A stretch of DNA of 64,000 nt from Planctomycetota bacterium (GTDB lineage Bacteria > Planctomycetota > Phycisphaerae > Sedimentisphaerales > Anaerobacaceae): positions 113,416 to 177,415 of the forward strand of contig VRUG01000005.1 in the NCBI GenBank assembly GCA_019456255.1, read 5' to 3'. Under the pieces are notes generated by a model that did not search any database, had not been told where the DNA came from, and saw nothing but the letters and a program-made list of their open reading frames with translations. A program made the position numbers and the translations under genes. Every line of letters begins with the position of its first letter. Positions within the stretch are counted from its first letter, which is position 1. This document shows, piece by piece, positions 1 through 9,131 of this stretch.

Positions 1-146
1 TCGCAGAGGTCAAGTTGGGTGATTTGGTTTTGGTTCATGCCGGTTTTGCGATATCACTTGTTGATGAAGAGGAAGGTAGGAAGATATGGCAGCTTCTTGC
101 TGAGATTAATGATTTTGAGAACACTTCAAACAGGGTTTCGGGGTAG
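1..146 (+). CDS. hypC: Hydrogenase maturation chaperone HypC, C-terminal part
   Basis: The last 48 codons of a reading frame run from the window edge to a TAG at 144-146; the N-terminus, with the Cys2 that binds HypD, lies outside. The visible part (GDLVLVHAGFAISLVDEEE followed by a short helix) matches the C-terminal half of the HypC/HybG OB-fold family. HypC shuttles the Fe(CN)2CO unit between HypD and the hydrogenase large-subunit precursor. It lies 3 nt before hypD in an evident hypCDEAB operon. The family call is firm from both sequence and context. Confidence 0.9.
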   Translation, partial: AEVKLGDLVLVHAGFAISLVDEEEGRKIWQLLAEINDFENTSNRVSG

Positions 147-149
147 TTT

Positions 150-1229
150 ATGCTTGAGAGAATTCATAAGGCGCAGGTGTTGATGGATAATACCTGTAAG
201 GATTTTGGTCGTCAGATTAACATAATGGAAGTTTGCGGGACGCATACGGTTTCGATTTTCAGGAGCGGCATCAGGCCTACACTTCCCGATGGTCTAAAGC
301 TTTTGTCCGGGCCTGGATGTCCGGTTTGTGTTACGGACCAGAGCTATATAGACATTATTTTGCAAATTGCTGACGACAAGGATTGTTTGATAGCGACTTA
401 CGGCGATATGATTAGGGTGCCGGGCAAGGGCGGCTCGCTTGAGAAGAAACAGCCCGGTAATAATATCAAGATTGTTTTGAGCAGTGAAGACGCGCTGCAA
501 TTAGCGAGAGAGAATCCGGATAAGACGGTTGTTTTTGTAGCGGTTGGCTTTGAGACGACGGCACCGGCGACGGCGGTTGCTGTCAAAGAGGCAGCAGCGG
601 AGAATATCGAGAACTTCTGCGTTTTGAGCGGCCATAAGCTCGTCGTGCCCGCGATGCGATTACTGCTCGGCGAGAAGAACCATAATATAGACGCTTTTTT
701 GTGTCCAGGTCATGTCAGTGTGATAATTGGCTCGGGCGCTTATCTGGAAATTGCTGAGGAGTTTAATAGGCCCTGCGTTGTAGCTGGTTTTGAGCCTATG
801 CAGATAATTGAAGGGTTGGCTGAAGTTTGCAGATTGCTGTCGCAGGAAAAGGCCCAGGTGACATCAATTTATTCAGCGGTGGTCACCGAGAAGGGCAATC
901 AGAAAGCTTTAGGAATAATTGACGAATGCTTCGAGGCCGCTGATGGTTATTGGCGGGGAATCGGAAAGATTGAAAAGAGTACATTGAAGCTTAGGGAAAA
1001 GTACAGCAAGTTCGATGCTTTTAAAAGATTCGGCATTACCGAGACACCGGTAGAGGATACGACAGGGTGTCGATGCGGCGAGGTGCTGTGCGGATTGATA
1101 GAACCGCAAGAGTGCGAGTTGTTTGGGGCCAGTTGCAGCCCTGAGAATCCGGTCGGGCCTTGTATGGTAAGTTCAGAGGGGACATGTTCAGCGTGGTTTA
1201 AGTATGGGCGAAAGAAGAATCGTAGCTGA
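150..1229 (+). CDS. hypD: Hydrogenase maturation protein HypD
   Basis: A 359-aa protein of usual family length. HypD is the [4Fe-4S] scaffold on which, together with HypC, the Fe(CN)2CO group of [NiFe]-hydrogenase is assembled in the cytoplasm. Family signatures are visible: CGTHTVSIFRSGIRP near residue 29, GPGCPVCVT near residue 54, and a C-terminal cysteine cluster (CRCGEVLCG, then CELFGASCSPENPVGPC) that supplies the Fe-S ligands. It starts 3 nt after hypC and its TGA overlaps the hypE ATG by one base, which implies translational coupling. No anomalies seen. Confidence 0.97.
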   Translation: MLERIHKAQVLMDNTCKDFGRQINIMEVCGTHTVSIFRSGIRPTLPDGLKLLSGPGCPVCVTDQSYIDIILQIADDKDCLIATYGDMIRVPGKGGSLEKKQPGNNIKIVLSSEDALQLARENPDKTVVFVAVGFETTAPATAVAVKEAAAENIENFCVLSGHKLVVPAMRLLLGEKNHNIDAFLCPGHVSVIIGSGAYLEIAEEFNRPCVVAGFEPMQIIEGLAEVCRLLSQEKAQVTSIYSAVVTEKGNQKALGIIDECFEAADGYWRGIGKIEKSTLKLREKYSKFDAFKRFGITETPVEDTTGCRCGEVLCGLIEPQECELFGASCSPENPVGPCMVSSEGTCSAWFKYGRKKNRS

Positions 1230-2251
1230 TGACGGGAAAGCAAACCGATAAAATCTTACTTGCTCATGGCGGCGGGGGGCAGCTTAGTGACGACTTGATC
1301 CGCAAGGTGTTTTTGCCCAAGCTGGGAAATGACACTCTGGCAGAACTTGGCGATTCAGCGAAGTTGGATCTTGATAGCGGCTCGATATGTTTTACCACCG
1401 ACAGCTATGTCGTTAAGCCGTTGTTTTTTAATGGGGGCGATATCGGCAAGCTTGCGGTTTGCGGGACGATAAATGATTTGGCGGTAGCTGGTGCCAGACC
1501 TGCGGCGCTATCACTGGCGTTGATAATCGAGACGGGTTTTGAGATAGCATTATTGGAAAAGATTTTAGACAGCATTGCCGCTGAAGCTAAAAAGTGTAAT
1601 GTCAATATTGTCACCGGCGATACCAAGACTGTTGAAGTCGGTGCCGTCGATGGGATTTTCATAAATACCGCCGGGGTAGGTGTTCGCCTTGAAGGTGTGG
1701 AACTGGGCATGGATAAAATCGCCGTCGGGGATAAGGTTATCATTAATGGCACAATAGGCGACCATGGGATGACGATTATCTCGGCGCGGGAGGATATACA
1801 ATTTCAATCAGAGCTTAAAAGTGATTGCGCATCGTTGGCAGGGCTTACCTGTCAATTGCTGGAGACGGTTGAAGGGATAAAATTTATGCGTGACCCGACT
1901 CGCGGCGGGTTAGCGGTGACACTTAACGATGTTGCCAGGGCAAGCGGCTTTAGTGTTGAAATAAACGAAAATGATTTACCGATTGATCCCATGGTCCAGG
2001 CAGCGGCTGATGTGCTTGGATTCGATATACTTAATATTGCTAACGAGGGTAAATTTATCACGGTGGTTTCAGCTGATAAAGCTGAGCAGTGTCTGAAGAT
2101 TTGCCAAAGTCACCCTCTGGGAAAAGACGCGAATATCATCGGCGAAATTGTTGAAACTACGGATGTGCCGATGGTAGAGCTTAAAACGAAAATCGGCGGC
2201 AAGAGAATTGTGCAGATGCCTTACGGTCGCGAATTGCCGAGGATATGCTGA
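1229..2251 (+). CDS. hypE: Hydrogenase maturation protein HypE (carbamoyl dehydratase)
   Basis: A 340-aa protein of the PurM/AIR-synthase ATP-binding fold. HypE dehydrates the carbamoyl group delivered by HypF onto its C-terminal cysteine, giving a thiocyanate that donates CN to iron. The protein ends exactly in PRIC, the conserved catalytic tail of HypE. The N-terminal GGGGQ motif and GDTKTVE are also as expected. Its TGA shares one base with the hypA ATG. The presence of HypE implies that hypF lies elsewhere, since it is not in this window. Confidence 0.97.
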   Translation: MTGKQTDKILLAHGGGGQLSDDLIRKVFLPKLGNDTLAELGDSAKLDLDSGSICFTTDSYVVKPLFFNGGDIGKLAVCGTINDLAVAGARPAALSLALIIETGFEIALLEKILDSIAAEAKKCNVNIVTGDTKTVEVGAVDGIFINTAGVGVRLEGVELGMDKIAVGDKVIINGTIGDHGMTIISAREDIQFQSELKSDCASLAGLTCQLLETVEGIKFMRDPTRGGLAVTLNDVARASGFSVEINENDLPIDPMVQAAADVLGFDILNIANEGKFITVVSADKAEQCLKICQSHPLGKDANIIGEIVETTDVPMVELKTKIGGKRIVQMPYGRELPRIC

Positions 2252-2595
2252 TGCACGAGACGATGGTGGCCCAATCTTTGTTTGAGGTTATTCTGGCTGA
2301 ATCGCGAAAGCAAAATGCCAGACCGGTTTCTGCTAAAATTTCCTGTGGTGCGTTCGACGCTGTCAATGATGAGGTGCTCAGTTTTGCCTTTGATGCGATT
2401 GCCAAGGATACCGCTTGCGAGGGCATGAAGCTGGAAATTGAGCATAAGCCGTTAAAGGGGCATTGTAAAAGCTGTGATAAGATTTTTGAATTTGAACTTT
2501 CATCGCCAAAGTGCTCTGATTGCGGCGGTGATTTTGAGATATTGCCGGATGAGCCTTTGCTGCTTGAGACGGTAGCTTTTGAATCGGAGGATTAA
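2251..2595 (+). CDS. hypA: Hydrogenase nickel-insertion protein HypA
   Basis: A 114-aa metallochaperone. An in-frame ATG lies two codons upstream (2245), but the family N-terminus is MHE, because His2 is a nickel ligand, so the start is set at 2251, overlapping the hypE stop. The zinc site is clear: CKSC near residue 73 and CSDC near residue 91, the usual paired CxxC arrangement. HypA works with HypB to load Ni into the [NiFe]-hydrogenase large subunit. The hypB ATG follows its stop codon directly with no gap. Confidence 0.95.
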   Translation: MHETMVAQSLFEVILAESRKQNARPVSAKISCGAFDAVNDEVLSFAFDAIAKDTACEGMKLEIEHKPLKGHCKSCDKIFEFELSSPKCSDCGGDFEILPDEPLLLETVAFESED

Positions 2596-3267
2596 ATGTA
2601 TAACGTTGATATTGGGAAAAAAATCCTAAGTGCTAACGAAGAATTTGCTCTGAAGAACAGGCATTTTTTAGCGGAAAAGAAAAAGCTGTGCCTCAATATG
2701 ATATCCTCGCCGGGTTCGGGTAAGACTACGATTTTGGCAAGGACGGTAACTGAATTAAAAGGCAGGCTTAAAATAGGGGTTATCGAGGGCGATATTCAAA
2801 CTGAAATAGATGCTAAGCGAATCAGGGCCGCTGGAGCCGTTGCTGTCCAGATCGAGACAGGCGGTTCGTGTCATCTTTCCGCGGCCCAGGTGAGCGGTGT
2901 CCTTGAGAAGTTTCCGGTAGACGAAGTGGATGTGATAATTATAGAGAACGTTGGTAATCTGGTTTGCCCATCGGCTTTTGAGATTGGTGAGAGCGGCAAG
3001 ATAGCGGTTCTCAGTGTAGCTGAAGGTGATGACAAACCTATAAAGTATCCCGCACTTTTTGCCAAAGCCAAAGTGCTTCTAATAAATAAAACGGATATGC
3101 TTGCCAAAGGAGCGAGTGAAGATTTTGATATCGAACGTGTTAAAGCAGATGCTTACAAACTCAATAAAGATATTGAGATTTTTCCTGTGTCAGCTAAGAC
3201 AGGCGATGGAATGTCACAGTGGTGCGATTGGTTGGTCAATGCGGTCGAAAAATTAAAATCAGACTAA
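2596..3267 (+). CDS. hypB: Hydrogenase nickel-incorporation GTPase HypB
   Basis: A 223-aa SIMIBI-class GTPase. The P-loop SSPGSGKTT lies near residue 37, the switch acidic motif EGDIQTEIDAKR follows, the metal-binding GGSCHL comes next, and NKTD gives guanine specificity. There is no N-terminal histidine-rich stretch and no CxxCGC motif, so it is the compact form without a nickel-storage tail. GTP hydrolysis drives Ni transfer from HypA to the hydrogenase precursor. It is the last gene of the operon and ends 3 nt from the convergent nadD. Confidence 0.96.
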   Translation: MYNVDIGKKILSANEEFALKNRHFLAEKKKLCLNMISSPGSGKTTILARTVTELKGRLKIGVIEGDIQTEIDAKRIRAAGAVAVQIETGGSCHLSAAQVSGVLEKFPVDEVDVIIIENVGNLVCPSAFEIGESGKIAVLSVAEGDDKPIKYPALFAKAKVLLINKTDMLAKGASEDFDIERVKADAYKLNKDIEIFPVSAKTGDGMSQWCDWLVNAVEKLKSD

Positions 3268-3270
3268 CAC

Positions 3271-3888
3271 TCACCGATAGAGATTGTGCTGCTTGATATA
3301 CTCAGCGACGGCGGGGCAGAGCATGTCAGTTACATCTTCGCTGGCAGTTAATTTTTTTCTTACCAGCGTACTGCTGATATTGATGAGGGGAGTTTCAATA
3401 ACATTTTGCTTTAGCTTGCCGATGCGGGTTTGGTCCAGAGTGTCAGTAAGTTTTTCAAAGTCTGGCTTCTCAAATCCGGCTCGGTACATCACGCACAGAT
3501 TGCACCTGTCAATTAGCTCATCGATTTGGTACCAGTGCGGAAGTTCATCAAGACAGTCAGCACCAATTAGCCAGTATAGCGAGGCATCGGGACCAAGGGT
3601 TTCCTGGAAATATTTTATTGTCTCTAAGGTATAGCTTGGTTGGGTTTTTTTTAATTCACAATCACTGACGCTGAACTTATTATTGTCGGCAATTGCAAGC
3701 GATATCATTTCGACTCTCGCATTATCACTTGCTTTGGGTGATATTTTTTTTAAAGGAGACTGTTTTGCTGGTATGAAAATGATTTTTTCCGCACCTATAA
3801 CCTGCAGTGCATGCATAGCGACAGCTGTATGACCGATATGAATTGGGTCAAATGTTCCACCGAACAGAATTGTGTTTTTCTTAGCCAT
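3271..3888 (-). CDS. nadD: Nicotinate-nucleotide adenylyltransferase
   Basis: A 205-aa nucleotidyltransferase with the family opening GGTFDPIHIGH at residues 10-20, which carries the HxGH-type catalytic motif, and ISSTLVRKKL near residue 171, the ISSTxIR nucleotide-binding motif. It adenylates nicotinate mononucleotide to deamido-NAD in NAD synthesis. It is convergent with hypB. Upstream lies an AT-rich gap of about 500 bp. In many bacteria nadD pairs with rsfS; here rsfS is about 10 kb away. Confidence 0.95.
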   Translation of the reverse strand: MAKKNTILFGGTFDPIHIGHTAVAMHALQVIGAEKIIFIPAKQSPLKKISPKASDNARVEMISLAIADNNKFSVSDCELKKTQPSYTLETIKYFQETLGPDASLYWLIGADCLDELPHWYQIDELIDRCNLCVMYRAGFEKPDFEKLTDTLDQTRIGKLKQNVIETPLINISSTLVRKKLTASEDVTDMLCPAVAEYIKQHNLYR

Positions 3889-4392
3889 ATAACAATTAAC
3901 AAGTAAATTGTTTGTTTTTTTTTAAAAAAGCCAAATTTTTTTAATTTTTTTTTAAGTTCCGAAAAACCATTTTAGAACAGCGATAATTTACACAAAACGT
4001 GTTAACCATGATTCTGATTTTACTTTTTTTTAATAGCTTAAGTCAATCTTATAACACAAATAATTTTTTCTCTTTACAAGCAACTGTTGTTAAATAGGCC
4101 ATTGAGTTAAATAAAACGCGTTTATAAAAAAAAGACAATAAGATGGCTATCAAGGTTAAAATTACAATTCCACAGTTATTTAAAGTTGTTTAGATGGAAT
4201 TTGCTAATGAAAGGTAGATGGCATTGTTTGTTTTGCCTGTATGAGAGGTTGTTGTTGGTGTTGTTTGTGGCGTTAATTATAAAAAAAACGTGAAGTATTC
4301 TTAAACTTTTGGACGATAAAATGTTTAAATACGCGTTGTAACTATTTATTTAGTTTGAACGTGAAAATTAATTCAGCTGAAAGGAGCAATAG
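3889..4392. other. AT-rich intergenic region between nadD and the H1-like gene
   Basis: About 500 bp without a convincing gene. It is very rich in A and T tracts (several runs of 7-9 T around 3910-3960 and 4024-4031, and A-runs near 4130 and 4280). It must hold the nadD promoter on the minus strand and the promoter of the lysine-rich gene on the plus strand, but no -35/-10 pair stands out. A 15-codon reading frame at 4143-4190 has no ribosome-binding site and is not called. Confidence 0.5.
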
Positions 4393-4560
4393 ATGGCAAA
4401 GAAAAGAAAAGCTGCTAAAAAGAAAGTAGCGAAGAAGAAAGTAGCGAAGAAGAAAGTAACAAAGAAGAAAGCCAAGAAGAAAGCCAAGAAGAAAGCCAAG
4501 AAGAAAGCCAAGAAGAAAGCTAAAAAGAAAGCTAAGAAAAAAGCCAAAAAGAGAAAATAA
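4393..4560 (+). CDS. Histone H1-like lysine-rich DNA-binding protein
   Basis: A 55-aa peptide of 36 Lys, 2 Arg and 12 Ala, made of AKKK and VAKKK units; six consecutive AKKK units fill residues 27-50. A strong ribosome-binding site (AAAGGAG, 8 nt before ATG) and a hairpin terminator directly after the stop show that it is a real, independently transcribed gene. It resembles the lysine-rich tails of bacterial histone H1-like (HC1/AlgP-type) proteins, which bind DNA or RNA non-specifically and compact nucleoids. It has no globular domain. The role is inferred from composition only; a nucleic-acid or polyphosphate counter-ion role is equally possible. Confidence 0.8.
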   Translation: MAKKRKAAKKKVAKKKVAKKKVTKKKAKKKAKKKAKKKAKKKAKKKAKKKAKKRK

Positions 4561-4584
4561 TGCAGCAACTTAAGTAGGCTTTGT

Positions 4585-4620
4585 AGAGGCTCCTTTGTTA
4601 AGAAGGGGCCTCTTTTTTTT
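4585..4620 (+). terminator. Intrinsic terminator of the H1-like gene
   Basis: An 11-bp stem (AGAGGCTCCTT with AAGGGGCCTCT, one G-T pair) closes a 7-nt loop and is followed by eight T. It lies 24 nt after the stop codon. Confidence 0.93.
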
Positions 4621-4672
4621 GACATCTTGTCATGGGTCTGAATTTGGGGTTTCATGGCCCGGTCTGTTTTCC

Positions 4673-4700
4673 TTGCAATTGACTTGCGATTCTTTATACT
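4673..4700 (+). promoter_or_regulatory. Probable lysA promoter
   Basis: A -35-like TTGCAA (4673-4678) and a -10-like TATACT (4695-4700) are separated by 16 bp. They lie about 65 bp before the lysA start and just after the preceding terminator. Called by eye. Confidence 0.55.
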
Positions 4701-4765
4701 GGTCTGGCTAAGTTTAGTGATGTTTATGTTTTCACAGAGACCATAGGGCCAGAAAGAGTGAATGT

Positions 4766-6049
4766 ATGGATAGTTTTAGCTACAAAAAAGGTCAGTTATT
4801 CGCTGAAGAAGTTGCGGTTTCCCTGATTGCAGCCGAGGTTGGTACGCCGGTTTATATTTACAGTAAGGCGACTTTTCTGAGTCATTTAGCAAAGATTCAG
4901 GAGGCTTTTGCCCAACTCGACACGACAATCTGTTATTCGATCAAGGCTTGCAGTAATGTCAATATCCTCAAGTTTATGGCTGATGCCGGAAGTGGTTTTG
5001 ATATAGTCAGCGGCGGTGAATTGTACCGCGCTTTACAGGCGGGAGCTGATGCGTCAAAAATTGTTTTTGCCGGTGTTGGAAAAACCGATAAAGAAATCCT
5101 CGAAGCTTTGCAGGCAGGCATCGGTTATTTCAATATTGAATCTGAGCAGGAGCTTGCAAATCTAATCACCCTTGCCGAGCAGAGCGGCACGGTAACCAAA
5201 GCTGCTCTGCGTGTTAATCCTGATGTTGATTACAAAACTCACGCTTATATAACAACTGGAACAAAAGAAACAAAATTCGGCGTTGATATAGAGCGTGCAC
5301 GGAAGGTCTTCGCTGATTACGGAGACAATAAAAGCGTAAAACTCTGTGCGATTCATGTGCATTTAGGTTCGAGCGGCAAAACCATTGACCCGTACTGCGA
5401 AGCTGTAGAAAAAATATTGCCGTTAGTCGAGCAGCTTCGTGCCGAGGGACATACAGTGGATGCGTTGGACCTTGGCGGAGGCTTTGGAGCTGACTATGAA
5501 AGTGATACAGTTCCTTCTGCATCGGATTATGCATCAGGGATCGTGCCTTTATTGAAAGACAAGGGGCTCAAACTCATCCTTGAGCCTGGCAAAAGTATAT
5601 GTGCCAATGCCGGTATAATGGTGGCGCGGGTTTTGTTTACCAAGCAAGGCGGCAGTAAGAAATTCGCGATAATTGATGCGGGTATGAATGATCTGATCAG
5701 GCCTGCACTGTACGGGGCATTTCACTTTATTTGGCCTGTGCAGGTGGAGGAAAACTTAGTGCCTGATAGGCGAAGTGAAGACTTGCAATTGGACGGTACC
5801 GAGGTAATTGATATTGTCGGGCCTGTTTGCGAGAGCGGTGATTTTCTGGCCAGGGACCGAAGTATACCTGCTGTCAAACGGGCAGATTTGCTCGCGGTCT
5901 TTTCTGCGGGGGCTTATGGCTTTAGCATGAGCAGCAATTACAACTCCAGATGCCGACCGGCCCAGGTGCTTGTCGATGGCAGCGACTTTGAAGTGATTAG
6001 AGAACGTGAAAGCTACGAAGATTTGACGGCAAAGGAAAAGGACATCTAA
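4766..6049 (+). CDS. lysA: Diaminopimelate decarboxylase
   Basis: A 427-aa PLP enzyme of fold type III. It decarboxylates meso-diaminopimelate to lysine, the last step of lysine synthesis. Visible motifs: YSIKACSN near residue 56 with the PLP-binding lysine, HVHLGSS near residue 198, LDLGGGFG for phosphate binding, EPGKSICANAG, and GPVCESGDFLA with the catalytic cysteine. The length is typical of the family. It stands alone with its own promoter, and its end is 12 nt from the convergent accC. Confidence 0.95.
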   Translation: MDSFSYKKGQLFAEEVAVSLIAAEVGTPVYIYSKATFLSHLAKIQEAFAQLDTTICYSIKACSNVNILKFMADAGSGFDIVSGGELYRALQAGADASKIVFAGVGKTDKEILEALQAGIGYFNIESEQELANLITLAEQSGTVTKAALRVNPDVDYKTHAYITTGTKETKFGVDIERARKVFADYGDNKSVKLCAIHVHLGSSGKTIDPYCEAVEKILPLVEQLRAEGHTVDALDLGGGFGADYESDTVPSASDYASGIVPLLKDKGLKLILEPGKSICANAGIMVARVLFTKQGGSKKFAIIDAGMNDLIRPALYGAFHFIWPVQVEENLVPDRRSEDLQLDGTEVIDIVGPVCESGDFLARDRSIPAVKRADLLAVFSAGAYGFSMSSNYNSRCRPAQVLVDGSDFEVIRERESYEDLTAKEKDI

Positions 6050-6061
6050 AACGGATGCTGC

Positions 6062-7399
6062 TTAGAGGCTCTTCTCGACAAAGCTTGTGTCTATGTTGCC
6101 TTTGACGAAAAGATTGTGCGAGAGAATATCCAGGCACGCAGGTATCGTAGTTTTGATAGGCTCGATGACGAATTCTCCCAAAGCTCTTTTCATCGTGGCA
6201 ATCGCCTCTTCCCTGGTGTCCTGATGTACGATTATCTTGCATACCATCGAGTCATAATTCGGCGAGACGGTGTATCCCTGATGTACGTGAGTATCAATTC
6301 TTACGCCGGGTCCTCCAGGTGAGATATACTTTGTGATAGTTCCGGGTGACGGCGCGAAGTTATTGGCGGGGTCCTCTGCGTTAATTCTGCATTCAATTGC
6401 GACGCCGGTGTGTTTGATGTCTTTTTGCTTAATTTTCAGTTCTTCACCGCTGGCGATATGCAGCTGTAATTTAATCAGGTCATGCCCTGTCACCATCTCA
6501 GTGACGGGATGTTCGACCTGTATGCGTGTGTTTACCTCGCAGAAGTAAAAATTCTGATCCTTATCCATGAGAAATTCTACAGTAGCGGCGTTTTCGTAGT
6601 CGGCTTCTTTGATAATTCTAAGCGCTGCCTCACAAAGTTCTTTGCGTTTTTTCTCGCTGAGCACCGGGCATGGCGATTCTTCAATCATTTTCTGGTGTCT
6701 TCTCTGAATGCTGCAGTCTCTCTCGTAAAAATGTACAGCATTGCCTTTTTTGTCAGCCATGATCTGCACCTCAACGTGCCTTGGGTCGACTATGTATTTT
6801 TCCAGAAACACTCTTGAGTCGCCGAATGCGACTTCTGCTTCGCTTTGAGCGGCGTTGAAGCCTGAGCGGAAGCTGATATCATTGTGTGCGACTCTCATCC
6901 CGCGTCCGCCTCCACCTGCGACAGCTTTTATTATAACTGGATATCCGATTTTATTTGCTAATTTCAATGCCTCAGCTTCGTTGTCAAGAATGCCCTCTGA
7001 ACCGGGAGAAACAGGAACACCAGCTTTTTTTGCTAATTTTCGTGCCTCGATCTTATCGCCAAGCAGCCTCATGGCCTCTACCGACGGGCCTATGAAAGCA
7101 ATACCGCAGTCGTGACATATCTGGGCAAAATTTGCATTTTCCGCCAAAAAGCCGTAACCGGGATGAATCGCTTCGACATCAGTAATCTCGGCGGTGCTTA
7201 TGATTCGTGAGATGTTTAGATAGCTTTCGGCAGGGCTTGCAGGACCTATGCAAACAGCTTCGTCTGCAAGTTTCAGGTATGGAGCGTCCCTGTCGGCTTC
7301 GGAATAAACTACTACCGCTTCGACATTGAGTTCGTGACAAGCGCGGATAATGCGAAGAGCTATCTCACCGCGATTTGCTATTAGGATTTTTGAAAACAT
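6062..7399 (-). CDS. accC: Acetyl-CoA carboxylase, biotin carboxylase subunit
   Basis: A 445-aa ATP-grasp carboxylase. The frame is open for 33 codons further upstream, but the conserved N-terminus [17 protein letters not shown] begins at 7399. Motifs: [11 protein letters not shown] (ATP-grasp glycine loop), the [12 protein letters not shown] block and [14 protein letters not shown] near the active site. It carboxylates biotin on AccB with bicarbonate and ATP in fatty-acid synthesis. It lies 64 nt downstream of accB in the usual accB-accC pair. The carboxyltransferase subunits are not in this window. Confidence 0.96.
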   Translation of the reverse strand: MFSKILIANRGEIALRIIRACHELNVEAVVVYSEADRDAPYLKLADEAVCIGPASPAESYLNISRIISTAEITDVEAIHPGYGFLAENANFAQICHDCGIAFIGPSVEAMRLLGDKIEARKLAKKAGVPVSPGSEGILDNEAEALKLANKIGYPVIIKAVAGGGGRGMRVAHNDISFRSGFNAAQSEAEVAFGDSRVFLEKYIVDPRHVEVQIMADKKGNAVHFYERDCSIQRRHQKMIEESPCPVLSEKKRKELCEAALRIIKEADYENAATVEFLMDKDQNFYFCEVNTRIQVEHPVTEMVTGHDLIKLQLHIASGEELKIKQKDIKHTGVAIECRINAEDPANNFAPSPGTITKYISPGGPGVRIDTHVHQGYTVSPNYDSMVCKIIVHQDTREEAIATMKRALGEFVIEPIKTTIPACLDILSHNLFVKGNIDTSFVEKSL

Positions 7400-7463
7400 A
7401 TTCTCGTATCTCGTCTTAAAAGTTTCATATCTCGATTTTTGTGTTTGATTCGCGAGATATATT

Positions 7464-7925
7464 TTAGTCTGGTTTGACCTTGAAAATAGGCTGACCAAAT
7501 TCGACAGCCTGTCCGTCAGTAACTAAGATTTCAACAATAGTACCGGTAGTTTCGGCTTTTATCTCATTCATAACTTTCATAGCTTCGATTATGCAGACGA
7601 CAGTTTGCGGGCTGACGTGAAAGCCTGTCTCAACGAAACATCCGGAATCCGGACTTGATCTGGCATAGAAAGTTCCTACGATTGGTGAAGTGATTTCCGT
7701 TAAGCCGTCATCTTGCGCGGCGGAGTCTTTGGCCTGTGATTGCGCAGCATCTGAACCTGCCTGAGCAACCTGATTAGGCATTGTAGTTATTATTTGTTGA
7801 GGCTGGGAACGCTTTAGATGAATTTTGTCGTCGCCATGTTTGATTTCGAGCTCGGCCAGGTCGTTTTCCTTCATAATGTCAATGAGCTTTTTTATTCTTT
7901 GCAAATCCGTATCTTTTTGCGACAT
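7464..7925 (-). CDS. accB: Acetyl-CoA carboxylase biotin carboxyl carrier protein
   Basis: A 153-aa biotin carrier. The N-terminal helical segment (residues 1-45) is followed by an Ala/Gln-rich linker and a biotinyl domain from about residue 78. The biotinylated lysine is near residue 116 in EAMKVMNEI; most AccB proteins have AMKM, and here valine follows the lysine. The [15 protein letters not shown] thumb-like segment is present. It is first in the accB-accC pair on the minus strand. Confidence 0.95.
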   Translation of the reverse strand: MSQKDTDLQRIKKLIDIMKENDLAELEIKHGDDKIHLKRSQPQQIITTMPNQVAQAGSDAAQSQAKDSAAQDDGLTEITSPIVGTFYARSSPDSGCFVETGFHVSPQTVVCIIEAMKVMNEIKAETTGTIVEILVTDGQAVEFGQPIFKVKPD

Positions 7926-8144
7926 TATCGCGTCCTTTCTTAATAGTTGCTCGGTTCATTAGCTAAATAAGTATATCCATGCGGGCTTTTATTGCAAGTA
8001 ATTTCTGGGTGTTCTATGTCATCTGCCCGATGGCTGCGAGGTGTGCTAATTGCTTGTAGCAAAAGGGGTTAGACCGTAAAAACTTTGCTTATGGCAGGTA
8101 AAAACTTAGTTTGGCCAGGCTGTAACAGGAATCGAAAGGCTGAC

Positions 8145-8957
8145 TTAAAGGATTTCCAGAGCGACTGCGGTGATATCATCTTTCGGGTGCAGTTTGGCTT
8201 CCTGGTCCTTGATTAAGCTATTGAACATAGTCATCATCTTATCGACAGGATGATTTTTGATCTCACAAAATTCGTCTGTGAAGTTAAAGCCGGTTTGTTC
8301 GTCGAAAGCTCCGATTACAGGTTCTGCTCCATCGGAATAGAGGAATAATTTGTCACCCTTTTGAAGCTGAATAGTTTGCTGGATATATTCAGTTTGCTCG
8401 AAAATCCCTAGTAATGAGCCCTGTATTTCCAATTGCTTCGGCGGCTCCTGGCCCCTTATGAGTATTGGATATGGGTGGCCCGCGCGAGAATAGGTAAGTT
8501 CCAATGTCTCGGTATTGAGCAGGCAATAGCAGCATGTCACGAACTGATGACCTGAGAGCTTCTGGGCAGTCATACGCAGATTCAAATTTTTCATTACCTC
8601 AGCAGGTGAAAAAAGATGATAACTATTTCCGGTGGTTTCACGCATAACAAGTGCCTGCTTTAGAAAAATTGTAAGCAGTGCAGCAGGGACGCCGTGACCG
8701 ACCACATCCGCTACATAAAAGCCTATATGCTGCTCATCGATGCGGGCGATGTCATAAATGTCGCCTGAAACCCATTCAGCTGGCAAAAATGTAGTTGCCC
8801 ATCTGAGTCCCTCGCATTTCGGCAAATGCTTTGGCAGAAAGTCACGCTGAACCAGACCTGCCATACGAAGCTGTTCAGATAAATTGTCGGCAAGCTCTAA
8901 TGCTTTGTGGATTTTTCTCCTTCTCTCATTAGCAGCTTTTAGGCCGGTCTTGATCAT
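8145..8957 (-). CDS. PP2C-type (SpoIIE/RsbU-like) serine phosphatase
   Basis: A 270-aa protein with a short N-terminal helix (residues 1-45) and a PPM/SpoIIE domain. Metal-binding motifs are visible: VSGDIYD near residue 64, ADVVGHGVPAAL near residue 84, and SDGAEPVIG in the C-terminal third. Such enzymes usually dephosphorylate anti-sigma-factor antagonists (STAS proteins). No STAS or anti-sigma kinase gene lies nearby, so the partner is unknown. The linker (QLRMAGLVQRDFLPK) closely resembles that of the second phosphatase at 24130-25398, which suggests paralogues. Confidence 0.88.
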   Translation of the reverse strand: MIKTGLKAANERRRKIHKALELADNLSEQLRMAGLVQRDFLPKHLPKCEGLRWATTFLPAEWVSGDIYDIARIDEQHIGFYVADVVGHGVPAALLTIFLKQALVMRETTGNSYHLFSPAEVMKNLNLRMTAQKLSGHQFVTCCYCLLNTETLELTYSRAGHPYPILIRGQEPPKQLEIQGSLLGIFEQTEYIQQTIQLQKGDKLFLYSDGAEPVIGAFDEQTGFNFTDEFCEIKNHPVDKMMTMFNSLIKDQEAKLHPKDDITAVALEIL

Positions 8958-9131
8958 CCGTATTCCTTTTGATTTTTTATAGGACGTTCAGCAAAAAACG
9001 TGTTCCGTATTAGTATTTTCGGTTTGTAGAGGGGATATCCTTTGCGTTTTTTTGGTTTTTGTGCTGTTTATTTGTTAAAATTAATTATTTGTGACAGGTG
9101 AGCCTGTTTTTGGTGTTTAGAAGGGGTAGTT

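Noticed and set aside
4368..4655. A 95-codon minus-strand frame with many Phe-Leu-Ala repeats
   Set aside because: It is the complement of the lysine-rich gene; the hydrophobic repeats follow from reading AAG/AAA codons backwards, and the plus strand has the ribosome-binding site and terminator.
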